Positions 1 to 9,044 are shown, counted from the first letter of the stretch. The stretch is DNA of 64,000 nt from Bosea sp. Tri-49 (GCF_003952665.1 NZ_CP017946.1:3596001-3660000), one strand, 5' to 3'. Numbers and translations are program-made. Notes: generated by a model not told the origin, from the sequence alone.

Positions 1-1267
1 CGCCCATGGCGGGGTCACCGAGCTGGTAGAGGAAGTTGAAGTTGAGGTCGAAGTCCCAGTTGCTGGCCTTCTGTGTCCAGCCGGGCACGTCGGTGTTCTC
101 GACCTGCACCTTGACCCCGACATCCTCGAGGTTCTGCTTGATCGCCTCGGTCCAGCGGGTCCAGGTCTCGCCATAGGGCAGGTTGAGCAGCCGGATCGTC
201 TCGCCCTTATAGCCGGAGGCCTTGATCAATTCCTTCGCCTTCTTCGGGTCGAAGGCGTAGAGCGGCACATCGGACGAGTAGAACTTGGTCTTCGACGAGA
301 TCGGGCCGGTCGGCAGCTTGCCGAGCCCACCCCAGACCACCTCGCGGCCGAATTCGCGATCGATCGCGTACATCAACCCCTGGCGGAACTGCTTGTTGCC
401 CAAAATGCCGTTGCGGACATTCGGCGTCAGCCAGGCATGAGGCGCGAACATCTCCCAGCCCTTTGTGGTCATGCAGGTGTTGGGCAGCTTGGCGAGCCGC
501 GCCACGTCGTAGACGTCGACCGAGCCGCCTGTCAGCACGTCGACCTTGCCGGTCTCGTAGGCGACCGCGCGCGCCGCCGCATCGGGGATGATCTGCCAGT
601 AGATCTCGTCGAGGTTCGGCCTGCCCTTCAGCCAGTAATTCTCGTTTTTGACGAGGTGGATGTAGGAGCCCTTCTTCCACTCCTTAAGCTTGAACGGACC
701 AGTGCCGATCGGCGTATTGTTGGCCGGGTTGGCGCGATAATCGGTGCCATCATAGATGTGCTTCGGGATCATCGGCGCGGAGGCGACCTCCTGCGTCATG
801 ATCATCGGGCCGAAGGGCTGCTTCAGCGTGATCTTGACGGTGAGGTCGTCGACCTTCTCGATCTTCTCGACCTGGGCGTTGACGATCGGACGCCAGCGCG
901 GATGGACCTCGCGCAGGAACTTGTCGAGGGTGAAGACAACGTCGTCGGCGGTGAACGGCTTGCCGTCATGCCAGGTCACACCCTCCTGCAGCTTGAAGGT
1001 GTAGACCTTGGCGTCCGGCGAAATTTCCCAGCTCTTGGCCAGCGAGGGCTGCGGCTCGAGCTTCTCGTTATAGCGCAGCAGGGATTCGTAGATGTTGCCG
1101 GCGACCATGTTGGTCGGGCCGTTCTGGTTGAGCCCCTGCATCAGCATCGGCGGCTCGGGCTGGACGACGACGTGGACCGTGCCGCCCTTCTTCGGTTCCT
1201 GCGCCTGTGCCACGCCGAGCGCCAGGACGGAGGCGGCGAGCGCCAGGCCAAATCTCAATCCGGTCAT
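1..1267 (-). CDS. Peptide-type ABC transporter substrate-binding protein (SBP family 5), C-terminus cut by window edge
   Basis: Reading the minus strand from the ATG at 1267 gives an open frame of 422 codons that runs off the left edge. The product starts with a signal peptide (about residues 1-24, ending AQAQE) and continues with the family 5 pattern: EPKKGGTV near the mature start, YNEKLEPQPSLAKSWE, a GVTWHDGKPFTADDVVFT block and IGTGPFKLKEWKKGSY. Family 5 proteins bind peptides, opines or similar solutes in the periplasm and deliver them to DppB/DppC-type permeases. The permeases of this system presumably lie beyond the window. It is divergent from the IclR gene at 1468, which probably controls it. 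The substrate cannot be read from sequence. Confidence 0.9.
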   Translation of the reverse strand, partial: MTGLRFGLALAASVLALGVAQAQEPKKGGTVHVVVQPEPPMLMQGLNQNGPTNMVAGNIYESLLRYNEKLEPQPSLAKSWEISPDAKVYTFKLQEGVTWHDGKPFTADDVVFTLDKFLREVHPRWRPIVNAQVEKIEKVDDLTVKITLKQPFGPMIMTQEVASAPMIPKHIYDGTDYRANPANNTPIGTGPFKLKEWKKGSYIHLVKNENYWLKGRPNLDEIYWQIIPDAAARAVAYETGKVDVLTGGSVDVYDVARLAKLPNTCMTTKGWEMFAPHAWLTPNVRNGILGNKQFRQGLMYAIDREFGREVVWGGLGKLPTGPISSKTKFYSSDVPLYAFDPKKAKELIKASGYKGETIRLLNLPYGETWTRWTEAIKQNLEDVGVKVQVENTDVPGWTQKASNWDFDLNFNFLYQLGDPAMG

Positions 1268-1416
1268 CGTCGTTCTCCGTTCCCAGCGCCGGGATCCGCA
1301 GCACGCAGCGGTCCAGGCGTCCCCGTTTTTCGTTCACCAGCCAGCTCAGGCCGATCGCACCCGATCAAGCGCCCGTTGGCAAGCTCCGCCGCAATGAAAG
1401 CGAGAGACAAATTCCG

Positions 1417-1431
1417 TGTCAAGGATTGACA
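1417..1431. promoter_or_regulatory. 15-bp palindrome, candidate IclR operator
   Basis: TGTCAA-GGA-TTGACA is a perfect 6+6 inverted repeat with a 3-base centre, 36 bases before the iclR-family start and within the divergent promoter region. IclR regulators usually bind short palindromes and autoregulate. The right arm is also a perfect -35 hexamer (TTGACA), so binding could block transcription of the regulator. Assignment to this regulator is inference from position. Confidence 0.45.
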
Positions 1432-1467
1432 TGCTGTGTTATTAGGCGACACGCTCAGCAAACGAAC

Positions 1468-2292
1468 ATGGCGCAGCCTTCAGGTGCAATGAATCAGGAA
1501 GACCGAGACAGGACCGCGCAATTGCCACCGGGCGTGCCGATCGTCCGGGCGGTCGACCGCGCCATCGCCTTGCTCAGGGCCTTCCGCCCGGAGCACCCGC
1601 GGCTCGGCCTGAGCGAGCTGGCGCGGCAGGTCGGGCTCGACAAGGGCACGACGCGGCGGCTGCTGCTGACGCTCCAGCTCAACGAGCTCGTCGAGTATGA
1701 CGAGCATTCGCAGAGCTATGCCCTCGCCGTCGGCCTGATCGAGCTCGGCAGCGCCGTCACGACCGGTCGCGAACTCCGTGACATCTCCGGGCCCTATCTG
1801 ACCGAGATCGCCGAGAAGACCGGCGCGACGTCCTTCCTTTGGGTCCATATCGCCGGGCGTGGCCTCTGCGTCGATCGCGTGCGCGCTTCGCTGCCGCATG
1901 TCGACGCAACCTGGTTTGCGGTAGGGGCGCAGGCGCCGCTAAACTGCGGCGGCGGCCCGCGCGTGCTGCTCGCCTATCTCGACGACGAGCAGCGCCGGGC
2001 GGCCCTCTCGCTCGACCTGCCCAAGCGCGCGCCGGCGAGTCAGACCGATCCCGAACTGCTCTGGCGCGAAGCCGACCGCATCCGGGAACAGGGCTGGGAG
2101 CTTGCTGCCGACGACTTCTTCATCGGGCTGACCGGCGTCGGCGTGCCGATTTTCGACCGCAGCGGCGCGCTCGCAGGGGCGCTCAGCATCTCCTCGTTGA
2201 CCTCGATCGTCGCGCCGGAAGGCCATCCGGTGCATCTCGACGCGTTGCTCGACGCGGCGGCGCGGATCGGCGCGCGGGTGCTGCCGGCTTGA
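1468..2292 (+). CDS. IclR family transcriptional regulator
   Basis: 274-residue protein from ATG 1468; an in-frame ATG at 1489 is an alternative. An N-terminal winged helix-turn-helix (about residues 20-80, with LSELARQVGLDKGTTRRLLL as recognition region) is followed by the IclR effector domain (about 95-270), including the conserved stretch around CGGGPRVLLAYL and GLTGVGVPIFD. Family members are effector-responsive repressors or activators of catabolic and transport operons. It is divergent from the family 5 binding protein at 1-1267 and ends one base from the convergent Lrp gene. A palindrome at 1417-1431 is a candidate operator. Confidence 0.93.
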   Translation: MAQPSGAMNQEDRDRTAQLPPGVPIVRAVDRAIALLRAFRPEHPRLGLSELARQVGLDKGTTRRLLLTLQLNELVEYDEHSQSYALAVGLIELGSAVTTGRELRDISGPYLTEIAEKTGATSFLWVHIAGRGLCVDRVRASLPHVDATWFAVGAQAPLNCGGGPRVLLAYLDDEQRRAALSLDLPKRAPASQTDPELLWREADRIREQGWELAADDFFIGLTGVGVPIFDRSGALAGALSISSLTSIVAPEGHPVHLDALLDAAARIGARVLPA

Positions 2293-2293
2293 G

Positions 2294-2725
2294 CTAGCGT
2301 TCGATCCGGGTCGACAGGATGATCGAGGACATAGTGCGCTCGACACCTTCGAGTGCGCCGATCCGGTCGATCAACCCGTCGAGCTCGCCGATCGAGGGCG
2401 CGACGACCACCGCGATCATGTCGAACTGACCGCTGACCGAGTGCAGCGTCCTGATCTCGGAGATGCGGCGCAGCTCCGCCTCGACGCGACCCGCGAGCTT
2501 CGGCAAGGCGGTGATCAGGACATGCGCCTTGACCTGGCCCTTTTCGTAGTCATCCGAGAGCCGGGCGGTATAGCCGGCAATGACGCCGCGGCGTTCCAGC
2601 CGCTCGATCCGGCTCTGCACCGTCGTGCGCGACAGGCCGAGCTTGCGGCCGAGCTCGGCCACCGGCGCACGGGCGTTCTCGGTGAGCAGGGTCAGGAGCT
2701 GGCGATCGGTCTGGTCGGTTAGCAT
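2294..2725 (-). CDS. Lrp/AsnC family transcriptional regulator
   Basis: 143 residues. An AsnC-type helix-turn-helix occupies about residues 4-55 (VAELGRKLGLSRTTVQSRIERL) and a RAM ligand-binding domain about 65-140 (VSGQFDMIAVV is the typical core). Such proteins sense amino acids and control their metabolism. It is divergent from the saccharopine dehydrogenase-like gene at 2845 across a 119-base gap containing an 18-bp near-palindrome at 2812-2829. That arrangement suggests it controls the dehydrogenase in response to an amino acid, plausibly lysine or a relative; the ligand is inference. Confidence 0.93.
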   Translation of the reverse strand: MLTDQTDRQLLTLLTENARAPVAELGRKLGLSRTTVQSRIERLERRGVIAGYTARLSDDYEKGQVKAHVLITALPKLAGRVEAELRRISEIRTLHSVSGQFDMIAVVVAPSIGELDGLIDRIGALEGVERTMSSIILSTRIER

Positions 2726-2811
2726 AGCGCCGAGACCTTACGGCGTTTCGCTGAAAAATCCCATATGAATCGTCGTGTCGCCTGCTTCTAACCGACGAAC
2801 TCTTCGGTGAC

Positions 2812-2829
2812 TCTGTCTCTAGAAACAGA
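2812..2829. promoter_or_regulatory. 18-bp near-palindrome upstream of saccharopine dehydrogenase-like gene
   Basis: TCTGTCTCTAGAAACAGA is symmetric except for one base pair (C/A at positions 6 and 13) and ends 15 bases before the start at 2845. A second inverted repeat, ACCGA-N8-TCGGT, lies at 2791-2808. Both sit between the divergent Lrp and dehydrogenase genes, so they are candidate Lrp operators. Overlap with the ribosome-binding region would suit repression. Confidence 0.4.
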
Positions 2830-2844
2830 CTCATCGGGGGAACC

Positions 2845-3972
2845 ATGAAAAACGTGGTCGTCATCGGCGCCGGCAAGATTGGCGCAACAATCGCCGACCT
2901 GCTCGGCGCCACCGGGGATTACCGCGTGGTGATCGCCGACCGCTCCAACGAACAGCTCGCCGCGATCAAGACCAGCCCGACGATCTCAACGCGCAGGGTC
3001 GACATTACCGACGCGGCCGAGCTCGCCCAGGTCCTCAACGGCGCCTTCGCCGTGCTCTCGGCCGCGCCCTACGACCTGACGACGCGCATCGCCGAAGCGG
3101 CCGCGGCGCAGGGCGTGCATTATCTCGACCTGACCGAGGACGTCGCCTCGACGCGGCGGGTCAAGGAACTGGCCCTGACCGCCAAGGCGGCGCTGATTCC
3201 GCAATGTGGGCTGGCGCCGGGCTTCATCTCGATCGTCGCCGCCGATCTCGCCCGCGACTTCGACCAGCTCGACAGCCTGAAGCTGCGCGTCGGCGCGCTG
3301 CCGCAGTACCCGTCGAACGCGCTGAACTACAACCTGACCTGGAGCACGGACGGGGTCATCAACGAGTACTGCGAACCCTGCGAAGCGGTCGTCAACGGCG
3401 AGCGCGTGCTGGTGCCGGCGATGGAGGAGCGCGAGGAGTTCTCGCTCGACGGCATCACCTACGAGGCCTTCAACACCTCGGGCGGGCTCGGCACGCTTTG
3501 CGACACGCTCGCCGGCAAGGTGCGCACGCTGAACTACCGCACCATCCGCTATCCCGGCCATTGCGCGATCATGAAGGCGCTGCTGCAGGATCTGCGCCTG
3601 TCCGAGCGCCGCGATGTGCTGAAGGACATCTTCGAGAACGCCCTGCCGAGCACCCTGCAAGACGTGGTCGTGATCTTCGTCACCGCCAGCGGTCGGCTGA
3701 ACGGGCGGCTGACCCAGCAGACCTATGCCAACAAGGTCTACAGTGCCGTGGTCGGCGGCGTGATGCGCAGCGCCATCCAGATCACCACGGCATCGGGCAT
3801 CTGCGCCGTGCTCGATCTGCTCGCCCAGGGCAAACTGCCGCAAAAGGGCTTCGTCAAGCAGGAGGACATCGGCTTCGACGCCTTCCTCGCCAACCGCTTC
3901 GGCCGCGCCTATGCCCGGCCCGAGGATCTCGGCAACGCGCCCGGCGAGAGTCACGCGGCCCGCGCCGCCTGA
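2845..3972 (+). CDS. Saccharopine dehydrogenase family protein (possible lysine 6-dehydrogenase type)
   Basis: 375 residues. It starts with a Rossmann nucleotide-binding motif, VVVIGAGKIGATIADLLG (residues 4-21), then the saccharopine dehydrogenase fold including LDLTEDVASTRRV and CGLAPGFISIVAADLA. Length and architecture fit single-domain homologues such as L-lysine 6-dehydrogenase, which oxidise an amino acid with NAD(P); true saccharopine dehydrogenase is also possible. The start follows GGGGGAACC. The divergent Lrp regulator and the downstream M81 peptidase and amidohydrolase place it in an amino-acid or amide catabolic setting. Exact substrate unknown. Confidence 0.85.
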   Translation: MKNVVVIGAGKIGATIADLLGATGDYRVVIADRSNEQLAAIKTSPTISTRRVDITDAAELAQVLNGAFAVLSAAPYDLTTRIAEAAAAQGVHYLDLTEDVASTRRVKELALTAKAALIPQCGLAPGFISIVAADLARDFDQLDSLKLRVGALPQYPSNALNYNLTWSTDGVINEYCEPCEAVVNGERVLVPAMEEREEFSLDGITYEAFNTSGGLGTLCDTLAGKVRTLNYRTIRYPGHCAIMKALLQDLRLSERRDVLKDIFENALPSTLQDVVVIFVTASGRLNGRLTQQTYANKVYSAVVGGVMRSAIQITTASGICAVLDLLAQGKLPQKGFVKQEDIGFDAFLANRFGRAYARPEDLGNAPGESHAARAA

Positions 3973-4118
3973 GCAGGCGCCAAGCATATTCGCCCTCGGC
4001 TCGCAAGCGAGCCAATGCAGGGCGCGCATGAACGACTTTGGGCTGGCAGCGGCCCAAAGCCGAGCTACAAGACAAAAAATGGTTCCATAGGGAACGTTTC
4101 CGGGGGAACGACCGAACG

Positions 4119-5606
4119 ATGGCCAGACGCGTCCTGATCGCGGAATTCATGCATGAGACGAACACGTTCAGTGTTCAGCTCACCGATGAGGCGGTGTTCC
4201 GCCATCACGGCGTCTTCCGCGACAACGAGGTTCCCGCTGCCTTCCAGGGCACCCGGACCTCGATGGGTGCAGCCTTCGAAGCGGCCGAGAAGTTCGGTTG
4301 GAGCCTGGTCCATCCGCTGGTCACCGGCGCCAATCCCTCCGGCCGCGTCACCGATGCTGCTTTTGACGTCTTCGCCAACATGATCCTCGCCGCCTGCGAG
4401 CGGCTCGACGGCGTGTTGCTGCATCTGCACGGCGCGATGGCGACGGAAAGCTCGGACGACGGCGAAGGCGAATTGCTGAAGCGCATCCGTGCCAAGGTCG
4501 GTCCTGACGTGCCGGTCATCGCGGTCCTCGACCTGCACGCGACTCTGACCCAGTTGATGGCTGACAATGCCAATGCGCTGATCTCCTACCGGACCTATCC
4601 GCATATCGACCAGTATGAGCGGACCTGGCAGGCGGCCGAGCTGCTCGAACGGGCGATGAAGGGTGAGATCAGGCCGCGCGTCGCGGTCGCCCGCCGGCCG
4701 ATTCTCTACGCTCTCGATGGCGGGCGCACGACCTCGCCGCCGTTCATGGAGTTGCTGCGTCGCGGCGACGTGCTGGAAGCGGCGGGTGATGCGCTCGTGG
4801 TCAGCGTCCAGGCCGGCTTCTCCTCGGCCGATGTGCACGATATCGGCCCCTCAATCGCCGTCACCCATGACGACCGCGGCAAGGCGCAGGCCATCGCCGA
4901 GGAGCTGATGGACTATGCCTGGGAGCAGCGGCATTTCTCCTCGATCCACTTCACCCCGCTGAAGGAGGCGATGGCCAGGGCCAAGGCGGGCGAAGGCACG
5001 CTCGGGCCCGAGGCAGGCGGCAAGCCGCTGGTGATCTCCGACTATTCCGACAATCCGGGCTCCGGCGCCTATGGCGACGCGACCAACCTGCTGCGTGCCG
5101 TGCTCGAGGCCGGCCTCAGGAATGTCGGCTTCCATGCCATCCGCGATCCCGAGGCGGCGCTCGCGGCGCAGGCGGCCGGCGTCGGCAACCGCGTCAGGCT
5201 GAAGCTCGGCGGCAAGGTCGATCCGAATACCGGCGGCGGACCGCTCGATCTCGACGCCCATGTCGTGGCGCTGACCGACGGGCATTTCATCTGCTACGGG
5301 CCGATGGCCGGCGGCGTCTGGCGCAATTACGGGCTCTCGGCCCTGCTGCGGGTCGACGATGTCGAGATCATCGTCATCACCCATAATGGCCAGGCGACCG
5401 ACCTTGCCCAGTTCACCTCGCTCGGCGTCGAGCCGACGCGGAAATCGACGGTCATCGTCAAGTCGATGCAGCATTTTCGCGCCGCCTTCGAGCCGATCGC
5501 CCGCGAGGTGATCGAGGTCGACACCGGCGCGCTCTCGACCAAGAATTTCAAGGAGCGCCCCTACAGGAAGGTGCGCCGCCCGATCTTCCCGCTCGACGAC
5601 ATCTGA
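4119..5606 (+). CDS. M81 family metallopeptidase (microcystinase C / MlrC-like)
   Basis: 495 residues from ATG 4119, preceded by a GGGGGAACG ribosome site; an upstream in-frame start at 4038 has no such site. The N-terminus carries the family signature AEFMHETNTFS (His12, Glu13). DLHAT places Asp138 and His140 as likely zinc ligands, and YRTYPHIDQYERT follows. The C-terminal MlrC domain includes DYSDNPGSGAYGDATNLLRA. MlrC-type enzymes cleave short linear peptides or amides and in Hyphomicrobiales often sit beside peptide importers, as here (7444-10892). It is cytoplasmic, with no signal peptide. Confidence 0.92.
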   Translation: MARRVLIAEFMHETNTFSVQLTDEAVFRHHGVFRDNEVPAAFQGTRTSMGAAFEAAEKFGWSLVHPLVTGANPSGRVTDAAFDVFANMILAACERLDGVLLHLHGAMATESSDDGEGELLKRIRAKVGPDVPVIAVLDLHATLTQLMADNANALISYRTYPHIDQYERTWQAAELLERAMKGEIRPRVAVARRPILYALDGGRTTSPPFMELLRRGDVLEAAGDALVVSVQAGFSSADVHDIGPSIAVTHDDRGKAQAIAEELMDYAWEQRHFSSIHFTPLKEAMARAKAGEGTLGPEAGGKPLVISDYSDNPGSGAYGDATNLLRAVLEAGLRNVGFHAIRDPEAALAAQAAGVGNRVRLKLGGKVDPNTGGGPLDLDAHVVALTDGHFICYGPMAGGVWRNYGLSALLRVDDVEIIVITHNGQATDLAQFTSLGVEPTRKSTVIVKSMQHFRAAFEPIAREVIEVDTGALSTKNFKERPYRKVRRPIFPLDDI

Positions 5607-5668
5607 GCAGGATTGAAGACCACGACCGGCCGAAAGCGCCGGCAGCGACAAGACTGGAGGATGCAGGG

Positions 5669-5689
5669 ATGACGGAGACAAGGGCATGA
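5669..5689 (+). other. Six-codon upstream ORF overlapping the amidohydrolase start
   Basis: ATG at 5669, preceded by TGGAGGATGCAGGG, encodes MTETRA and stops at TGA 5687-5689, overlapping the ATG of the amidohydrolase (5686) by four bases. Translating it would bring ribosomes exactly to the next start, as in a coupled leader peptide. It may equally be chance, since AAGGGC near 5681 can serve the main start directly. Confidence 0.3.
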
Positions 5690-7314
5690 GCGTCAAGGCC
5701 GATATCGTGCTGCGCGGCGGGCCTATCTGGTGCGGGCGCGAGGAGGGCGTGGTCGAGGCGCTGGCGCTCTGGGGCGACAAGGTGCTCGCCGCCGGCAAGG
5801 AGGCCGAACTCGCCGATCTCATCGGGCCCACGACCAAGGTCATCGACCTCGCTGGCCGGCTGGCGACACCGGGACTGAACGATTCCCATCTCCATCTGAT
5901 CTCGGTCGGCCTGACTATGGACTGGGTCGATGCCCGCCCCGCCGCAGCGCCGACGCTGGAGGCGTTGCTCGGCCAGATCGCTGCCCGTGCGGCGCAGTTG
6001 AAACCCGGCGACTGGGTGCTGGCGCGCGGCTACGACCAGACCAAGCTCGACACCGGCCGGCACCCGTTCCGCGAGGAGCTCGACCGCGCCTCCCCGAACA
6101 ATCCGGTCATGCTGGTCCGAACCTGCGGCCACATCTCGATCTGCAATTCGCTGGCTCTCAAGCTCGGCGGCATCGACGAGACCTCGCCGACCCCGCCCGG
6201 CGGGCTGATCGAGCAGCAGAACGGCAGGCTCACCGGGATGCTGGCGGAGAACGCCCGCGCCCCGGTCAAAGCCGCAATTCCAGCGCCGAACGAGGAGCAG
6301 TTGATTGCCGCGATCGAGCGCGGCGGGCAGTACCTGCTGTCGCTCGGGATCACCAGCTGCATGGATGCGGCGGTCGGGATGGTGACCGGCTTCAACGAGA
6401 TCGCGGCCTATCACAAGGCCAAGCGCGACGGCCGCCTGCCGGTGCGTACCTGGCTCGCTCTGCTCGGAGACGAGGGCCGTTCGATCGTGCCGCAATGCCA
6501 TGAAGCGGGGCTGATCTCCGGCACCGGCGACGAGATGCTGATGATCGGGGCGGTCAAGATCTTCTTGGACGGCTCGGCCGGCGGCCGCACCGCCTGGATG
6601 AGCGAGCCCTATCTCGGCGACGACAAGACCACCGGCGTGCAGATGCTCTCGAACGAGGAGCTGGAACGCCAGGTGCTCGACGCCCACGCCAAGGGCTACC
6701 AGCTCGCCTGCCACGCCATCGGCGACGCCGCGATCGAGCAGTTGATCACCGCCTATGAGAAGGCGCTGGTAGCCCATCCCGATCCCGACCGGCGCCACCG
6801 CATCGAGCATTGCGGCTTCTCGACGCCGCAGCAGCACGAGCGGATGGTCAAGGCCGGGATCTATCCTTGCCCGCAGCAGGTCTTCATCCACGATTTCGGC
6901 GACGCCTACGTCAAGGTGCTCGGCGAGGAGCGGGCACTGCCGAGCTACCCGTTCCGGACCTGGTTCGACCTTGGCCTGAAGCCGGCGACCGGCAGCGACG
7001 CGCCGGTCTGCGACCCGGATCCGTTCCCGAACTTCCACACCATGCTGACGCGCCAGACCTGGCGCGGCACGGTGATGGATGCCGGCCAGCGCGTCTCGAT
7101 CGAGGAAGCGCTGCAGGCCTATACCGAATACGGCGCCTTCTCGCAGAAGCAGGAAGCTGTAAAGGGCAAGCTCGTTCCGGGCTTCCTCGCCGATGTCGCC
7201 GTGTTCTCGCAGGACCTGCTCTCGGCCGCGCCGGAAGATATCCTGAAGGACACGCGCTGCGACCTCACCATTCGCGGCGGCAAGGTCGTGTACGAGCGTT
7301 CGGGCGCTGCCTGA
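5686..7314 (+). CDS. Amidohydrolase family protein (YtcJ / amidohydrolase_3 type)
   Basis: 542 residues. The metal-binding HxH of the TIM barrel is seen in LNDSHLHLIS (His68, His70). Later barrel ligands appear in LACHAIGDAAIEQ, RHRIEHCGF and GSDAPVCDPDPF, and the C-terminal beta domain ends in DLTIRGGKVVYE. YtcJ-like enzymes hydrolyse amide or formamide bonds with a metal centre; their physiological substrates are mostly undefined. It lies between the M81 peptidase and a family 5 binding protein, so it probably processes the solute that importer brings in. A very short ORF overlaps its start. Confidence 0.9.
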   Translation: MSVKADIVLRGGPIWCGREEGVVEALALWGDKVLAAGKEAELADLIGPTTKVIDLAGRLATPGLNDSHLHLISVGLTMDWVDARPAAAPTLEALLGQIAARAAQLKPGDWVLARGYDQTKLDTGRHPFREELDRASPNNPVMLVRTCGHISICNSLALKLGGIDETSPTPPGGLIEQQNGRLTGMLAENARAPVKAAIPAPNEEQLIAAIERGGQYLLSLGITSCMDAAVGMVTGFNEIAAYHKAKRDGRLPVRTWLALLGDEGRSIVPQCHEAGLISGTGDEMLMIGAVKIFLDGSAGGRTAWMSEPYLGDDKTTGVQMLSNEELERQVLDAHAKGYQLACHAIGDAAIEQLITAYEKALVAHPDPDRRHRIEHCGFSTPQQHERMVKAGIYPCPQQVFIHDFGDAYVKVLGEERALPSYPFRTWFDLGLKPATGSDAPVCDPDPFPNFHTMLTRQTWRGTVMDAGQRVSIEEALQAYTEYGAFSQKQEAVKGKLVPGFLADVAVFSQDLLSAAPEDILKDTRCDLTIRGGKVVYERSGAA

Positions 7315-7383
7315 ACGCGCTGCACAATGGAAACAAGAAGACAGGGCGTGAAAGCCCGCTAAAGTCTCAGATGGAACAAATAC

Positions 7384-7404
7384 CGGCGCCGGCCAACGGC
7401 GCCG
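7384..7404. other. Stem-loop between amidohydrolase and binding-protein genes
   Basis: CGGCGCCG occurs twice (7384-7391 and 7397-7404) around a five-base loop; because the octamer is its own reverse complement the copies form an 8-bp stem. There is no T-run, so it is more likely an mRNA-stability or processing hairpin than a terminator. It precedes the binding-protein gene, which in importer operons is normally the most highly expressed cistron. Confidence 0.4.
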
Positions 7405-7443
7405 ACCTCAAAAGAGTTCACCAATAAATTGGGAGGTTTCGAC

Positions 7444-9036
7444 GTGTTGAAAAAGCTTGCCTTCACGACCGCGCTGACATTCGCGGCCTTCACCCTACAG
7501 GCGCAGGCCCAGGAGCCGCGCCGTGGCGGGACGATCCGCTTCACGGCCCCCTACGGCGCCTCCTTCGTCAGCAATGACAGCCATGTCTCGAACCAGATCC
7601 AGGACGAGATCTACGGCTATGCGCTGCACGGCATGCTGTACAAATGGGATGCCAAGAACGGCAAGCCAGTGCTCGACATCGCCGAGAGCGTCCAGGTCTC
7701 GGCCGACGGCAAGACCTATACCTACAAGCTGCGCGACAATGCGCTTTTCCACAACGGCCGCAAGCTGACGGCCGACGACGTCATCTGGTCCTACACCCGC
7801 ATCATGGATGGTTCGAAGAACTATCCGGGCGCGCGCTATGTCGCCCGTATCGTCGGCGCGACCGACGTCCAGAAGGGCCAGGTCAAGGAAATCTCCGGCC
7901 TGAAGAAGATCGACGATTCCACCTTCTCGATGACGCTGACCGACAAGGCCGATCCCGGCTACTTCCTGTTCCAGGCGCAGACCGCGATCCTGCCCGCCAA
8001 GGAGGCGCAAGCCGCCGGCTTCTTCGACAAGCCGATCGGCCTTGGGCCCTTCAAGTTCGTCGAGCACGTGCCGGGATCGCGCATGGCCTTCGAGCGCTGG
8101 GACAAATACTATCTGGCCGGCAAGCCCTATGCCGACAAGCTCGTGATCTCGCCGATGGGCGAAGCGGCGGCGCGCGACGTCGCCTTCCGCAACAAGGAGG
8201 TCGACGTCTCGATCCTGGGCTCGACCCAGTACGTCGCCTACAAGGCCGACCCCAACCTCTCGAAGGGCATCCTCGAGGTCGCCGAGGTCTTCACCCGCAA
8301 CATGGGCATGAACCCGACCTTCAAGCCCTTCTCCGACAAGCGGGTGCGCCAGGCGATCAACCACGCCATCGACAGCGAGCTGATCATCAAGCGCCTCGTC
8401 CGCGACAAGGCCTACCGCGCCGCGAGCTGGCTGCCGCTGTCCTCGCCGGCCTTCGACAAGGACGCCAAGTCCTACGCCTTCGATCCGGACAAGGCCAAGA
8501 AGCTCCTGGTCGAGGCCGGCTATCCCGATGGCTTCGAGTTCGAATGGACCGCAACGCCGAACGAGAGCTGGGGCGTTCCGATCGTCGAGGCCACGATCCC
8601 GATGCTCGCCAAGGTCGGCATCAAGGTGAAGGTCAAGCCGGTCGAGACCTCGGCGCTCGGTGGCGTCGTCGTGGGCGGCGATTTCCAGGCCTATATCTGG
8701 TCGAACACCTCGGGCCCGGACTCGCTGACGGCGCTGAAGTGCTTCCATTCCTCGACGCCGCGCTCGTCCTGCAACTACACCACCTTCAAGAACCCGGCCT
8801 ATGACAAGCTGATCGACGACGCCTCGAACGAGGCCGATCCGGCCAAGCAGCTCGACCTCCTGAAGAAGGCCAACGCCTTCCTGCAGGAAGAAGCACCCGT
8901 CTGGTTCTTCAACTACAACAAGGCAGTGCTGGCCTATCAGCCCTGGCTGCATGGCCTCCAGCCAAACTCGACCGAGCTAGCGCTGCAGCGCTATGAGGAG
9001 CTCTGGGTCGACACCACCTCGCCTGCGGCGAAGTAA
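7444..9036 (+). CDS. Peptide-type ABC transporter substrate-binding protein (SBP family 5)
   Basis: 530 residues from GTG 7444, placed seven bases after GGGAGG (7431-7436); an in-frame TTG at 7429 would overlap that site and is less likely. A signal peptide (about residues 1-22, ending LQAQA) precedes the mature N-terminus QEPRRGGTIRF. Family 5 landmarks follow: DNALFHNGRKLTADDVIWSYTR, IGLGPFKFVEHVPGSRMAFER and VRQAINHAID. It binds a solute in the periplasm for the permeases at 9126 and 10071. Neighbouring peptidase, amidohydrolase and deacylase genes point to a peptide or N-acyl amino acid. Confidence 0.93.
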   Translation: MLKKLAFTTALTFAAFTLQAQAQEPRRGGTIRFTAPYGASFVSNDSHVSNQIQDEIYGYALHGMLYKWDAKNGKPVLDIAESVQVSADGKTYTYKLRDNALFHNGRKLTADDVIWSYTRIMDGSKNYPGARYVARIVGATDVQKGQVKEISGLKKIDDSTFSMTLTDKADPGYFLFQAQTAILPAKEAQAAGFFDKPIGLGPFKFVEHVPGSRMAFERWDKYYLAGKPYADKLVISPMGEAAARDVAFRNKEVDVSILGSTQYVAYKADPNLSKGILEVAEVFTRNMGMNPTFKPFSDKRVRQAINHAIDSELIIKRLVRDKAYRAASWLPLSSPAFDKDAKSYAFDPDKAKKLLVEAGYPDGFEFEWTATPNESWGVPIVEATIPMLAKVGIKVKVKPVETSALGGVVVGGDFQAYIWSNTSGPDSLTALKCFHSSTPRSSCNYTTFKNPAYDKLIDDASNEADPAKQLDLLKKANAFLQEEAPVWFFNYNKAVLAYQPWLHGLQPNSTELALQRYEELWVDTTSPAAK

Positions 9037-9044
9037 ACCCATCC

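Noticed and set aside
4085..4121. GGAAC-type (general stress, EcfG) promoter before the M81 gene
   Set aside because: GGAAC occurs twice near the ribosome site, but no correctly spaced CGTT partner lies upstream of the start.
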